From assembly GCF_003952385.1 (NCBI RefSeq), contig NZ_CP034444.1:2728001-2792000 (forward strand): a stretch of 64,000 nucleotides of DNA, in the 5' to 3' direction. A program made the position numbers and the translations under genes. The notes beneath the pieces are model-generated. The model worked only from the letters and a program-made list of their open reading frames with translations. It was not told where the DNA came from and did no database searches. The number at the start of each line of letters is the position of its first letter. Position 1 is the stretch's first letter. Positions 35,723 to 44,380 of this stretch are shown piece after piece. The stretch is from Mesorhizobium sp. M1D.F.Ca.ET.043.01.1.1. GTDB taxonomy: Bacteria > Pseudomonadota > Alphaproteobacteria > Rhizobiales > Rhizobiaceae.

Positions 35723-36487
35723 TCAGGCCGCGGCGATGCTGAGCCGCGCTCCGGCCTGGCTGAGCGCGGCGGCGATGTCGCGCGGCGGCGGCTGGTCGGT
35801 GGCCAGCTCGGAAAAGCCGTCGAAGCCGCAGACCTGAACCAGCCCCTGCCGGCCGAATTTGGTGTGGTCGGTGATGACCAGCGAGCGCTGGCCGCGCGAC
35901 AGCACCATGCGGGCGAATTCGGCCTCCTCCAGTTCGTAGTCGGTCAGGCCGGCGACGGCGTCGACCGCGCCGATGGAGATCACGGCGTGGCTGACCGAGA
36001 AGCGACTGACGAACTCGATCGCGGTGGCGCCGAAGGCAGCGCCTGAATCGCTGCGCAGCTCGCCGCCGGCCATGTAGACCTTGTTGCCGTTGACTGTCGC
36101 CAGCGTGCGGGCGATGTCGGACGAATTGGTGACCACCGTCAGCCGGCGATGGCCGAGCAGCTCGCGCGCCAGGAAGGAAGTGGTGGTGCCGGTGTCGAGC
36201 ATGATCGACTCGCCGTCGCGGATGGTGGCCGCGACCATTCGGGCAATCAGGCGCTTTGCCTCGGCATTCTCGCGCATGCGGCGTTCGAACGGCGCTTCTC
36301 CCGCCATCGAGGGCAGGCTGACGGCGCCGTGCATCTTCAGGATCGATCCCTCGTCGGTGAGCGGCCGGACGTCGCGCCGTACCGTCTCCAGCGACACGCC
36401 CAGGCGCTCGGCCAAGCTGGCAATGGTGACGGTGCCCTCCTCGTTGAGGAGCCGCAGGATCTCGCCATGCCGTTTCGAGTGGATCAT
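35723..36487 (-). CDS. DeoR-family transcriptional regulator
   Basis: A 254-residue DeoR regulator. The N-terminal helix-turn-helix (RHGEILRLLNEEGTVTIASLAERLGVSLETVRRDV) is followed by the sugar-phosphate-isomerase-like sensor domain with DTGTTTSFLA, VTNSSDIA, and the C-terminal DHTKFGRQGL. Members usually bind phosphorylated sugars or related phosphates. It is divergent from the kinase-DMGDH-like operon that starts near 36.6 kb; because that operon begins with a kinase, a phosphorylated intermediate is a plausible effector. ATG at 36487 begins the conserved part. Confidence 0.88.
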   Translation of the reverse strand: MIHSKRHGEILRLLNEEGTVTIASLAERLGVSLETVRRDVRPLTDEGSILKMHGAVSLPSMAGEAPFERRMRENAEAKRLIARMVAATIRDGESIMLDTGTTTSFLARELLGHRRLTVVTNSSDIARTLATVNGNKVYMAGGELRSDSGAAFGATAIEFVSRFSVSHAVISIGAVDAVAGLTDYELEEAEFARMVLSRGQRSLVITDHTKFGRQGLVQVCGFDGFSELATDQPPPRDIAAALSQAGARLSIAAA

Positions 36488-36590
36488 GTGGATGTCCGCG
36501 ATTTTGACCGATTCTAAGGCATTCCTAACGCTTTTAAAGGAATTGCTTATGCTTTCGGGCAAAACACCCAAAAAAGGTCACAGCTTTTTA

Positions 36591-36620
36591 TTGACAGCAA
36601 GATCACGCTGGCGTGAGACT
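36591..36620 (+). promoter_or_regulatory. Candidate promoter and operator of the kinase operon
   Basis: TTGACA at 36591 is a good -35 hexamer, and an exact 14-bp dyad TCACGC-TG-GCGTGA at 36603-36616 overlaps the expected -10 position. The -10 itself is weak. The dyad is a reasonable DeoR operator because the DeoR gene is divergent, but this is inference. Confidence 0.4.
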
Positions 36621-36657
36621 GATCCAGTGACAGGCTCGGAGCTGCCACGGGAGGGTG

Positions 36658-36891
36658 ATGGCAGAGCCGCAATCGACCGACCAGACCTTCTGGAACGTGC
36701 CTGGCACGCGCTTTTTTCAAATCCGCGGGGGCGGATGCCGGGATCCTAAACCTGGCCAAGGGGCTCGTCGGTGCAGTGCGGGATATCGATCCCAGCGTCT
36801 CGCACCGACGAGGCTCTTTTGTTCTCTCTTACCGCTTTGTCGGAAACCGGCGCGTTGTCGAAAGCCGGCTGAAGCAGGAACGAACCCGTGA
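36658..36891 (+). other. Possible leader reading frame upstream of the choline-kinase-like gene
   Basis: ATG at 36658, preceded by GGGAGG, opens a 77-codon frame starting MAEPQSTDQTFWNVPG; its TGA overlaps the GTG of the kinase (GTGA). The second half is rich in Arg, Cys and Pro and crosses the terminator hairpin, so it looks non-coding in amino-acid usage. It may be a translated leader and not a stable protein. Confidence 0.3.
36758..36830 (+). terminator. Terminator-like hairpin inside the leader of the kinase operon
   Basis: CTCGTCGGTGC at 36764-36774 pairs perfectly with GCACCGACGAG at 36802-36812, extended outward by AAGGG/CTCTTT with one mismatch, and followed by TTTTGTTCTCTCTT. Inside sits a second small stem GGGAT-ATCG-ATCCC. 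It lies 70 nt before the kinase start. GGGATC at 36740-36745 could pair instead with GATCCC at 36788-36793, giving an alternative fold. Either an attenuator for the operon or the end of a small RNA. Confidence 0.6.
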
Positions 36892-37784
36892 GCGCCCCCG
36901 CAATCGCCGAAGACCGCATCCGCGCCCTGCCGTGCTGGACCAGCAGCATCGAGATCGAGCCGCTGCCGGGGGGCTTGAGCAACGCCAATTATGTCGTCAC
37001 GGACGCCGCCGGACGACATGTCGTGCGCTTCGGCCAGGACTTTCCGTTCCATCATGTCTTTCGCGAGCGCGAGGTGATGACGGCGCGGGCGGCACATGCG
37101 GCCGGCTTCGCGCCTGCCGTGCATTATGCCGAGCCCGGAATTCTGGTGACGGAATTCCTCGGCGCCAGGACGTTCCTCGCCGCGGATGTGCGCGCCGATC
37201 TCGGACGCGTGGCGGCGCTGCTGCGCGGCTTCCATCGCGAGATGCCGAACCATGTCTCCGGCGCGGGCTTCATGTTCTGGGTGTTCCACGTCATCCGCGA
37301 CTATGCCCGCACGCTGGACGAAGGCGGCAGCCGCAAGAAGGACGAACTGCCGCGCTATCTTGCGCTGGCGGACGAGCTCGAACGGGCGCAGAAGCTTTTG
37401 CCGATCGTGTTCGGCCACAACGATCTTTTGCCGGCTAATATCCTCGACGACGGCAAAAGGCTGTGGCTTATCGATTTCGAATACGCAGGCTTCAATACAG
37501 CCATGTTCGACCTCGCCGGCGCCGCCTCCAATGCCGGCATGAGCGACGAGGAGTCCTTCGCTTTCCTTACCGCTTATTTCATGAAGGAGCCGGATGGCGA
37601 GATCCGGCGGTCGCATGCCGCCATGCAATGCGCCTCGCTGCTGCGCGAGGCGATGTGGAGCATGGTCTCCGAACTCTATCTCGACGCGCCCGGCATCGAC
37701 TACGTTGCCTATACCGAGGAGAACCTCGTGCGGCTCGACGCGGCGTTGGAAAACTACCGGACGAAATACGGGGCGAAGCCATGA
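36888..37784 (+). CDS. Choline/aminoglycoside kinase-family phosphotransferase
   Basis: A 298-residue APH/choline-kinase family protein. The catalytic loop is HNDLLPANIL (H177-N-D179) and the metal-binding site IDFEYAG (D196), both typical for choline kinases. The N-terminal lobe has GGLSNANY, the nucleotide-binding loop. It probably phosphorylates a hydroxyl group on a small (possibly methylated amino) alcohol. GTG at 36888 has AGGAA upstream. Its stop overlaps the next gene start (ATGA), so it is translationally coupled to the dimethylglycine dehydrogenase-like gene, and the two likely work on the same compound. Confidence 0.82.
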   Translation: MSAPAIAEDRIRALPCWTSSIEIEPLPGGLSNANYVVTDAAGRHVVRFGQDFPFHHVFREREVMTARAAHAAGFAPAVHYAEPGILVTEFLGARTFLAADVRADLGRVAALLRGFHREMPNHVSGAGFMFWVFHVIRDYARTLDEGGSRKKDELPRYLALADELERAQKLLPIVFGHNDLLPANILDDGKRLWLIDFEYAGFNTAMFDLAGAASNAGMSDEESFAFLTAYFMKEPDGEIRRSHAAMQCASLLREAMWSMVSELYLDAPGIDYVAYTEENLVRLDAALENYRTKYGAKP

Positions 37785-40234
37785 CCTTGCCCAGCCATGC
37801 CGGCATCGTCGTCATCGGCGGCGGCATCATCGGCTGTTCGACAGCCTATCATCTGGCGCGCGACCACAAGGCCGACGTGGTGCTGCTCGAACAGGGCAAG
37901 CTGACCTCGGGCTCGACCTGGCACGCGGCCGGGCTGGTCGGGCAGTTGCGCTCGTCGGCCTCGATTACCCGCGTGCTCAAATATTCGGTCGAGCTCTACA
38001 AGGGGCTCGAAGCCGAAACCGGGCTTGCGACCGGCTGGAAGATGACCGGCTGTTTGCGGCTGGCGACGAACACCGACCGCTGGACCGAGTTCAAGCGGCT
38101 GGCGACCACCGCCAAGAGCTTCGGCATGGACATGCAGCTTCTGTCGCCGGCCGAGGTGAAGCGCATGTGGCCGCTGATGGAAACCGGCGACCTCGTCGGT
38201 GCCTGCTGGCTGCCGACCGATGGCCAGGCGAGCCCCTCCGACATCACGCAGTCGCTCGCCAAGGGCGCGCGCATGCACGGCGCGAAGCTCTACGAGGGCG
38301 TGCGCGTCACCAGCTTTACGATGAAAGACGGTCGCATCACCGCGGTGAAGACCGAGAAGGGCGACATCGCCTGCGACAAGGTGGTGAACTGCGCCGGGCA
38401 ATGGGCAAGGCAGGTCGGCGCAATGGCCGGCATCAACGTGCCGCTGCAGCCGGTCAAGCACCAATACATCGTCACCGAGAAGATAGAGGGGCTCGCCAAC
38501 GACGCGCCGACGATCCGCGATCCCGACCGCCGCACCTATTTCAAGGAGGAGGTCGGCGGGCTGGTGATGGGCGGCTACGAGCCGAACCCGCAGGCCTGGG
38601 CGACCGATCTCCCGGGCGGCGACGTTCCCGACGAATGGGAGTTCCGCCTGTTCGACGACGATTACGATCACTTCGAGCAGCATATGGCTCAGGCGATCGA
38701 GCGCGTTCCGGCGCTGGCCAACGCCGGCGTCAAGCAGATGATCAACGGGCCGGAGAGCTTCACGCCGGACGGCAATTTCATCCTCGGCGCAGCACCGGAA
38801 TGCGCCAACATGTTCGTCGGCGCCGGCTTCAACGCCTTCGGTATCGCGTCCGGCGGCGGCGCCGGCTGGGTGCTGGCGCAATGGGCGGTCGACGGCGAGG
38901 CGCCGCTCGACCTGTGGGTGGTCGACATCCGCCGCTTTTCCGGCCTGCACCGCGACCGCGACTGGGTGCGCGACCGCACGCTCGAAGCCTATGGCAAGCA
39001 CTACACGATCGGCTTCCCGCATGAGGAGTATCTCTCGGGCCGGCCGCGCATCGTCTCGCCGCTCTATCAGCGGCTGAAGGCGCACCGCGCCGTGTTCGGC
39101 TCCAAGCTTGGCTGGGAGCGGCCGAACTGGTTCGCGCCCGATAGCGTCGAGCCCAACGACATCTATTCGATGGACCGGCAGAACTGGTTCGGACCCGTCG
39201 GCGACGAGCACCGCCATGTGCGCGAGAGGGTCGGCATATTCGACCAGTCCTCCTTCGCCAAATTCGAGATGACCGGGGCCGACTCGCTGAAGGCGCTCGA
39301 CTGGATCTGCGCCAACGACATCGACAAGCCGGTCGGGCGGCTGACCTACACGCAGCTTCTCAACACGCGCGGCGGCATCGAGGCGGATCTCACGGTGGCG
39401 CGACTCGGCGAGGAGCGGTTCTATATCGTCACCGGCACCGGCTTCCGCACGCATGATCTGTCGTGGATCGGTGACCATATCGGCGAGGGTCTCGACGCCA
39501 GGCTGAAAGATGTCACCGAGGATTTCGGCACGCTGTCGCTGATGGGGCCGCGCGCCCGCGACGTGCTGGCGACGGTGACGGATGCCGATGTTTCCAATAC
39601 CGCCTTCCCCTTCGGCCATGCGCGCGAGATCGCGATTGCCGGCCACATAGGGCGGGCGCTGCGGGTGACCTATGTCGGCGAGCTTGGCTGGGAACTTCAC
39701 GTGCCGATCGCCGCCACGGGCGAGATCTTCGACGCGCTGATGGCGGCGGGCAAGACGCACGGCATCCGCCCGGTCGGCTATCGTGCGCTGGAATCGCTCA
39801 GGCTGGAAAAAGGCTACCGCGCCTGGGGCTCGGACGTCACGCCGAACGACACGCCGCCGGAAGCGGGTCTCGGCTGGGCGGTGAAGCTCAGGAAGAACAC
39901 CGATTTCGTCGGGCGGCGGGCGCTGGAGAAAGTGGCCGGCCTGCCGCCGACCAAACGCTTTGCCGGCTTCACCGTCGATGATCCGGAGGTCGTCCTGCTC
40001 GGGCGCGAGACGATCCTGCGCAACGGCGAACCGGTTGGCTATCTCACCAGCGGCGGCTATGGCTACACGCTGGAGAAGAACATCGGCTATGGCTATGTCC
40101 GCAACGCCGATGGGGTTCGCGACGATTTCCTGGCTTCAGGAGACTATGAGCTGGTGGTGGCGATGGAACGCACGCCAGCAAAGATCCATCTCGAGCCGAT
40201 GTACGATCCGGCGGGAGAGAAGATAAAGGCCTGA
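37781..40234 (+). CDS. FAD-dependent dimethylglycine/sarcosine dehydrogenase-like protein with GcvT domain
   Basis: An 817-residue two-domain enzyme. Residues 1-430 are a D-amino-acid-oxidase-type FAD domain (VIGGGIIGCSTAYHLA; SGSTWHAAGL with His 48 in the position of the covalent FAD His of dimethylglycine dehydrogenase). Residues 430-810 are a GcvT/YgfZ-like aminomethyltransferase domain that binds tetrahydrofolate (RVGIFDQSSFAKFEMTG; YVGELGWELHVP; PVGYRALESLRLEKGYRAWG). Family members remove N-methyl groups by oxidation and pass the C1 unit to tetrahydrofolate. The actual substrate may be dimethylglycine, sarcosine or a phosphorylated relative, given the coupled kinase gene. It overlaps that gene by 4 nt. 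Confidence 0.85.
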   Translation: MTLPSHAGIVVIGGGIIGCSTAYHLARDHKADVVLLEQGKLTSGSTWHAAGLVGQLRSSASITRVLKYSVELYKGLEAETGLATGWKMTGCLRLATNTDRWTEFKRLATTAKSFGMDMQLLSPAEVKRMWPLMETGDLVGACWLPTDGQASPSDITQSLAKGARMHGAKLYEGVRVTSFTMKDGRITAVKTEKGDIACDKVVNCAGQWARQVGAMAGINVPLQPVKHQYIVTEKIEGLANDAPTIRDPDRRTYFKEEVGGLVMGGYEPNPQAWATDLPGGDVPDEWEFRLFDDDYDHFEQHMAQAIERVPALANAGVKQMINGPESFTPDGNFILGAAPECANMFVGAGFNAFGIASGGGAGWVLAQWAVDGEAPLDLWVVDIRRFSGLHRDRDWVRDRTLEAYGKHYTIGFPHEEYLSGRPRIVSPLYQRLKAHRAVFGSKLGWERPNWFAPDSVEPNDIYSMDRQNWFGPVGDEHRHVRERVGIFDQSSFAKFEMTGADSLKALDWICANDIDKPVGRLTYTQLLNTRGGIEADLTVARLGEERFYIVTGTGFRTHDLSWIGDHIGEGLDARLKDVTEDFGTLSLMGPRARDVLATVTDADVSNTAFPFGHAREIAIAGHIGRALRVTYVGELGWELHVPIAATGEIFDALMAAGKTHGIRPVGYRALESLRLEKGYRAWGSDVTPNDTPPEAGLGWAVKLRKNTDFVGRRALEKVAGLPPTKRFAGFTVDDPEVVLLGRETILRNGEPVGYLTSGGYGYTLEKNIGYGYVRNADGVRDDFLASGDYELVVAMERTPAKIHLEPMYDPAGEKIKA

Positions 40235-40246
40235 GCCAGGGAGTCC

Positions 40247-40879
40247 TCAGCCGACGCGCAGCACCAGCCCCCTGCTCGGCACGGTATCGGCCTCGCCGGG
40301 CATCGAGGCGTACGGACGAGTCTCCTCGACGCGGGCTACGACGCCCCGTTTCTCCAGGTCGGCGATCCGCTCGGCGAAGCCGGCCTGCCAGAGCGTGTTC
40401 TTGACCGTCAGCACGATGATGCCGCCAGGGCGGCAGATGCGGATCAACTCGTCCAGGCCTTCGATCCCGACATGGCCCGAGGTGAAGACGCCGGCCGAGA
40501 CGATGCCGGCATAGGCGCCGTCGGCGAAGGGCAAATCACCGCCGAGCGCAAGGCGATGCAGGGCGGTGTAGACGCCCTTCGCCGCCGCCTTGTCCAGCAT
40601 GCCTTGCGAGATGTCGAGCGCCTCGACTTGTGGGTAACCGGTGATGGCCAGCCATTCGCCGATCAGCCCCGTCCCGGCGCCGGCATCGAGCACAGGTTCG
40701 GCACCGCGCGGCAGATGGCGGGCGAGCAGCGCCAGGCAGATCGTCGGATGGCGATAGCCAGCCGCGGACATGTCTGCGTCATAGGTCTCCGCCCAGTCGT
40801 CATAGATGGCGGCCACTTCGTCAGGCCGCGTCGCCGCGTACGCCGCACCGAGCGCGCTGTTGTGCTTGCCGTCCGTCAT
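40247..40879 (-). CDS. Class I SAM-dependent methyltransferase
   Basis: A 210-residue methyltransferase. Motif I is VLDAGAGTGLIG, followed by ALDISQGML and the segment AGIVSAGVFTSGHV where UbiE/Williams-Beuren-type methyltransferases have the active-site loop. IVLTVKNTLWQ lies in the C-terminal half. ATG at 40879 is chosen because GGGAG lies 5 nt upstream; an earlier ATG at 40912 lacks one. It is convergent with the dimethylglycine dehydrogenase-like gene and divergent from the second kinase. The methyl acceptor is unknown. Confidence 0.8.
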   Translation of the reverse strand: MTDGKHNSALGAAYAATRPDEVAAIYDDWAETYDADMSAAGYRHPTICLALLARHLPRGAEPVLDAGAGTGLIGEWLAITGYPQVEALDISQGMLDKAAAKGVYTALHRLALGGDLPFADGAYAGIVSAGVFTSGHVGIEGLDELIRICRPGGIIVLTVKNTLWQAGFAERIADLEKRGVVARVEETRPYASMPGEADTVPSRGLVLRVG

Positions 40880-40983
40880 TGCCGCTCCCGCCGCCGATTC
40901 GCGTTCGCCCATGGTAGCCAAGCGGCAAAAACTGTGGAACCGTTCGGCCATTAAACATGGCGTGATGGTAAAGGGGGATGACG

Positions 40984-41880
40984 ATGGACGAGGCGCGCGC
41001 GGCGCTGGCCGCCATTCCGGCGCTTGCCGGGTACGAGGGTCCGCTGGAGCGGCTTGGCGGCCTCACCAACCGTGTCTACAGGGCCGGAGATATCTGCCTG
41101 CGCATTCCGGGCAAGGGCACCGAGGAATACATCAACCGGGCCAACGAGGCGATTGCGGCGCGCGAGGCGGCCAAGGCCGGCGTCAGCCCCGAGGTGCTGC
41201 ATGTCGATGCCGCAACCGGCATCATGGCGACGCGCTTCGTCGTTGGCGCCGAGACGATGTCGCCGGAGAAGTTCAAAACCCGCGAGGGCAGCCCGGCACG
41301 CGCCGGCGAGGCCTTCCGCAAGCTGCATTCGTCCGGCGCGGTCTTTCCGTTCCGTTTCGAGCTGTTCGCGATGATCGACGACTATCTGAAGGTCCTGTCG
41401 ACGAAGGACGTCGCGCTGCCTGCCGGCTATCACGACGTGGTGCGCGAGGCCGCAGTGGTGCGCGAAGCACTCGCCGCCCATCCGATCCAGCTTGCCGCCT
41501 GCCATTGCGATCCGCTCTGCGAGAATTTTCTCGATACCGGCGAGCGGATGTGGATCGTCGACTGGGAATATTCCGGCATGAACGATCCGCTGTGGGACCT
41601 TGGCGACCTCTCCGTCGAAGGCAGGTTCGACGCCGCCCAGGACGAGGCGCTGATGCGCGCCTATTTCGGCGGCGAGGCAAGGCCGGCCGAACGCGGCCGC
41701 GTCGTCATCTACAAGGCCATGTGCGACCTGCTCTGGACGCTCTGGGGGCTGATCCAGCTCGCCAACGACAACCCGGTCGACGATTTCCGCGCCTATGCCG
41801 ACGGGCGCTTCGCCCGCTGCAGGGCGCTGATGGAGACCGCCGAGTTTTCACGCCACCTTGCAGCCGTGCGGGCCGGCTGA
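40984..41880 (+). CDS. Choline kinase-family phosphotransferase, second copy
   Basis: A 298-residue member of the choline/ethanolamine kinase group. The catalytic loop is CHCDPLCENFL (H174-C-D176) and the metal site VDWEYSG (192-198), more like true choline kinases than the copy at 36888. The N-terminal GGLTNRVYRAG is the nucleotide loop, and CLRIPGKGTEEYINRANE is typical of the choline kinase superfamily in rhizobia. ATG at 40984 gives 6-nt spacing from GGGGG; an ATG at 40978 adds two residues. In alphaproteobacteria choline kinases are candidates for making phosphocholine for lipids. Confidence 0.8.
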   Translation: MDEARAALAAIPALAGYEGPLERLGGLTNRVYRAGDICLRIPGKGTEEYINRANEAIAAREAAKAGVSPEVLHVDAATGIMATRFVVGAETMSPEKFKTREGSPARAGEAFRKLHSSGAVFPFRFELFAMIDDYLKVLSTKDVALPAGYHDVVREAAVVREALAAHPIQLAACHCDPLCENFLDTGERMWIVDWEYSGMNDPLWDLGDLSVEGRFDAAQDEALMRAYFGGEARPAERGRVVIYKAMCDLLWTLWGLIQLANDNPVDDFRAYADGRFARCRALMETAEFSRHLAAVRAG

Positions 41881-41900
41881 GCGCCAGGGAATCCTGAGGT

Positions 41901-42824
41901 TCAGTTCACGCCCTTCGGGACGTTCTCCGGCGGCACGACGGTCTCGACCACCTTCTGGCGGTGGAAGATGAAGATGCCGGCGAGCACGACGATCGCCGAA
42001 CCGGCGAGGATGCGCGGGCTCGGCATATCGCCGAAGAAAACCAGGCCGAAGACGATGGCCCACAGAAGCAGGCTGTAATGCAGCGGCGCCAGCGTCGAGG
42101 CCGGCGCCAGCTTCAGTGCCCTGGTGATCATCAGGTGGGCGGCGCAGGAGACGACGCCGAGCAAAAGCATGGCGCCGAAATCGAGCGCGGTCGGCGTGTG
42201 CCAGGCGCCGATGGTCAGCGCGCCGCCGACGATCAGCGTGCCGATGGTCTGCCAGGTGACAAGCGTCGTGTCGCTCGTTCCACGCAAACGACGGCCGAGG
42301 ATGATGGCGAAGCCGAAGGCGATGCTGCCGATCAGGGCATAGGTCGACGACAGCGAGAACGCCGCCGACGAGGGCTTCAGGATGATCAGCACGCCGCAGA
42401 AGCCGACCAGGATCGCCAGCCAGCGCCGCCAGCCGACCTTTTCGCCAAGCAGCAGGTGCGAGAGCGCGGCGACATAGATCGGCCCGGCCATGTAGAAGCT
42501 CATCACATCGGCGAGCGGCAGATAGACAACCGCGGCGTAGAAGAGCCCGGTGTCGAGCGTCGTCGCCACGACGCGCAGGAGCTGCAGCAGCGGCCTTTCC
42601 ATCTGGAACAGCTTGCCCGTGCCCTGGTTGGCGATCATCGGCCCGAGCACGAAGAAGGCGCCGATGGAACGGATCAGCACGACCTGGCCGACCGAGAAGG
42701 AGGCGACCAGCCATTTGCCCATGGCGTCGTTCAGCGCGAACATGAAGTCGCCGGCCAGCATCAAGAGGATGCCGGCGAGCAGGACGTTCCTGATCGTGAA
42801 ATTGCGGGCGATGGTCTGAGTCAT
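41901..42824 (-). CDS. DMT-superfamily transporter with two EamA domains
   Basis: A 307-residue inner-membrane protein with about ten hydrophobic segments in two repeated EamA halves (residues about 12-145 and 160-290). Typical EamA residues include the LPLADVMSFYMAGPIYVAAL region and GFCGVLIILKP at the end of the first half. Members export amino acids, nucleobases or metabolites. ATG at 42824 follows AGGGAG at 4 nt; the annotated family start MTQTIARN supports this. The nearest neighbour in the same direction is the cytosine deaminase-like gene upstream, so nucleobase or related export is possible but unproven. Confidence 0.85.
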   Translation of the reverse strand: MTQTIARNFTIRNVLLAGILLMLAGDFMFALNDAMGKWLVASFSVGQVVLIRSIGAFFVLGPMIANQGTGKLFQMERPLLQLLRVVATTLDTGLFYAAVVYLPLADVMSFYMAGPIYVAALSHLLLGEKVGWRRWLAILVGFCGVLIILKPSSAAFSLSSTYALIGSIAFGFAIILGRRLRGTSDTTLVTWQTIGTLIVGGALTIGAWHTPTALDFGAMLLLGVVSCAAHLMITRALKLAPASTLAPLHYSLLLWAIVFGLVFFGDMPSPRILAGSAIVVLAGIFIFHRQKVVETVVPPENVPKGVN

Positions 42825-42903
42825 GCGGCTCCCTAGCTCCAAGCCGCCGGTTTGACGAGCGAAATCCGGGAAATCGGTAAGACCAGCGGCGGAAATCGGC
42901 TGG

Positions 42904-42969
42904 CTCTAACGCAATTCCAGGCAAGATGCGTCGCGGTTTTTCCGTCCGGAATTGCGCTGACTGCTCTAA
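42904..42969. repeat. Short RIME-like element
   Basis: CGCAATTCCAGGCAAGATGCG and TTTCCGTCCGGAATTGCG form a dyad of about 46 bp flanked by CTCTAA and GCTCTAAG. It matches the AATTCC-half of the longer elements at 13864 and 27981. It lies between the amidohydrolase stop and the DMT transporter start, both on the minus strand. Confidence 0.75.
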
Positions 42970-44246
42970 GTGGGCTTGTGCCGCCGGTTCACCTGCGCTG
43001 GCCGACCGGTGATCGAGAGCCGCGTCTCTTGCTTCGTTCGCTCGGCCACGACCTTGCCCCTGGCGATGACGCAGAGACGCTCGGGGCGCAGGCGGACCGC
43101 CTCGATCGGATTGCCGGCGTCGAGCACGACGAGGCTGGCGCGCTTGCCGACCTCCAGCCCGAGGTGATCGAGGCCCATGATGGCGGCATTGACGTTGGTG
43201 ACCATTTCGAAGCAGCGCGCCATGTCGGCCGGGCTCGACATCTGGGCGACATGCAGGCCCATGAAGGCGACGTCGAGCATGTCGGCGGTGCCCAGCGAAT
43301 ACCAGGGATCGAGCACGCAATCCTGGCCCCAGCCGACACGGATGCCGAGCGCCATCATCTCCTTCACGCGGGTCAGGCCGCGCCGCTTCGGAAAGGTGTC
43401 GTGGCGGCCCTGCAGCATGATGTTGATCAGCGGATTGGGGATCGCCGAGACGCCGGCCTCGGCGATCAGCGGCAAAAGCTTCGAGACATAGTAATTGTCC
43501 ATGGAATGCATTGAGGTGAGGTGCGAGCCGGCCACCCTGCCCTGCAGGCCGAGGCGCTGCGTTTCGTAGGCGACCTGCTCGATATGGCGCGACAGCGGGT
43601 CGTCGGTCTCGTCGCAATGCATATCGACCATCAGACCGCGCCTGGCGGCGATCTCGCAAAGCTCCGTCACCGAGCGCGTGCCGTCGGCCATGGTGCGCTC
43701 GAAATGCGGGATGCCGCCGACGATGTCGACGCCCATATCGAGCGCTCGGATGGTGTTTTCACGCGCCGTCGGCGAGCGGTAGAGCCCGTCCTGCGGAAAG
43801 GCGACCAATTGCAGATCGATGTAGGGCGCGACCGTTTTCTTCACGTCGAGCAGGGCTTCCACGGCGAGCAGGCGGTCGTCGCAGACATCGACATGGCTGC
43901 GGATGGCAAGCAGGCCCATCGACGTCGCCCAGTCGCAATAGGCGAGCGCCCGGTCGCGCACGGCCTCATGCGTCAACAGCGGCTTCAATTCGCCCCAGAG
44001 CGCGATGCCTTCGAGCAGCGTGCCGGAAGCGTTGATGCGCGGAATGCCGTAGGAGAGCGTGGCATCCATGTGGAAGTGCGGATCGACGAAGGGCGGCGAG
44101 ACGAGATTGCCGCGCGCGTCAACCTCGCTCCGGGCCGAGCGCTGCAGCTTGGGCTCGATCGCGGCGATGGTCTCGCCCGCGATGCCAATGTCGGCAATCC
44201 GGCCGTCCGGCAGCGTGCCGCCGCGCACGATGAGGTCGAAATCCAT
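42966..44246 (-). CDS. codA: Cytosine deaminase-like amidohydrolase
   Basis: A 426-residue metal-dependent hydrolase of the CodA group. Metal ligands are visible as DPHFHMD near residue 56-62, HCDETDD (about 210-216) with the catalytic Glu, and a late Asp in WGQDCVLDPW. The Gly/His pattern SHLTSMHSMD is typical of cytosine deaminases; isoguanine or other N-heterocycles remain possible. It would release ammonia from a nucleobase in salvage or catabolism. ATG at 44246 begins the family start MDFDLIVRGGTL. Confidence 0.85.
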   Translation of the reverse strand: MDFDLIVRGGTLPDGRIADIGIAGETIAAIEPKLQRSARSEVDARGNLVSPPFVDPHFHMDATLSYGIPRINASGTLLEGIALWGELKPLLTHEAVRDRALAYCDWATSMGLLAIRSHVDVCDDRLLAVEALLDVKKTVAPYIDLQLVAFPQDGLYRSPTARENTIRALDMGVDIVGGIPHFERTMADGTRSVTELCEIAARRGLMVDMHCDETDDPLSRHIEQVAYETQRLGLQGRVAGSHLTSMHSMDNYYVSKLLPLIAEAGVSAIPNPLINIMLQGRHDTFPKRRGLTRVKEMMALGIRVGWGQDCVLDPWYSLGTADMLDVAFMGLHVAQMSSPADMARCFEMVTNVNAAIMGLDHLGLEVGKRASLVVLDAGNPIEAVRLRPERLCVIARGKVVAERTKQETRLSITGRPAQVNRRHKPT

Positions 44247-44380
44247 CTGTCGTCATCCCTCTCTAGAACCGGCCGTCGTCGTAGCCGAAAAGACCGCAGC
44301 CGTTTCCTTGTCTTGACGGCGCATGGTTCCATCCGGCGGCAACTCGCTCTATAAGCCGCCTCTCGCCTTCGTGGCGAATC

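Noticed and set aside
36658..36891. A real protein gene ahead of the kinase.
   Set aside because: Its second half is rich in Arg, Cys and Pro and runs through a terminator hairpin; kept only as a possible leader frame.
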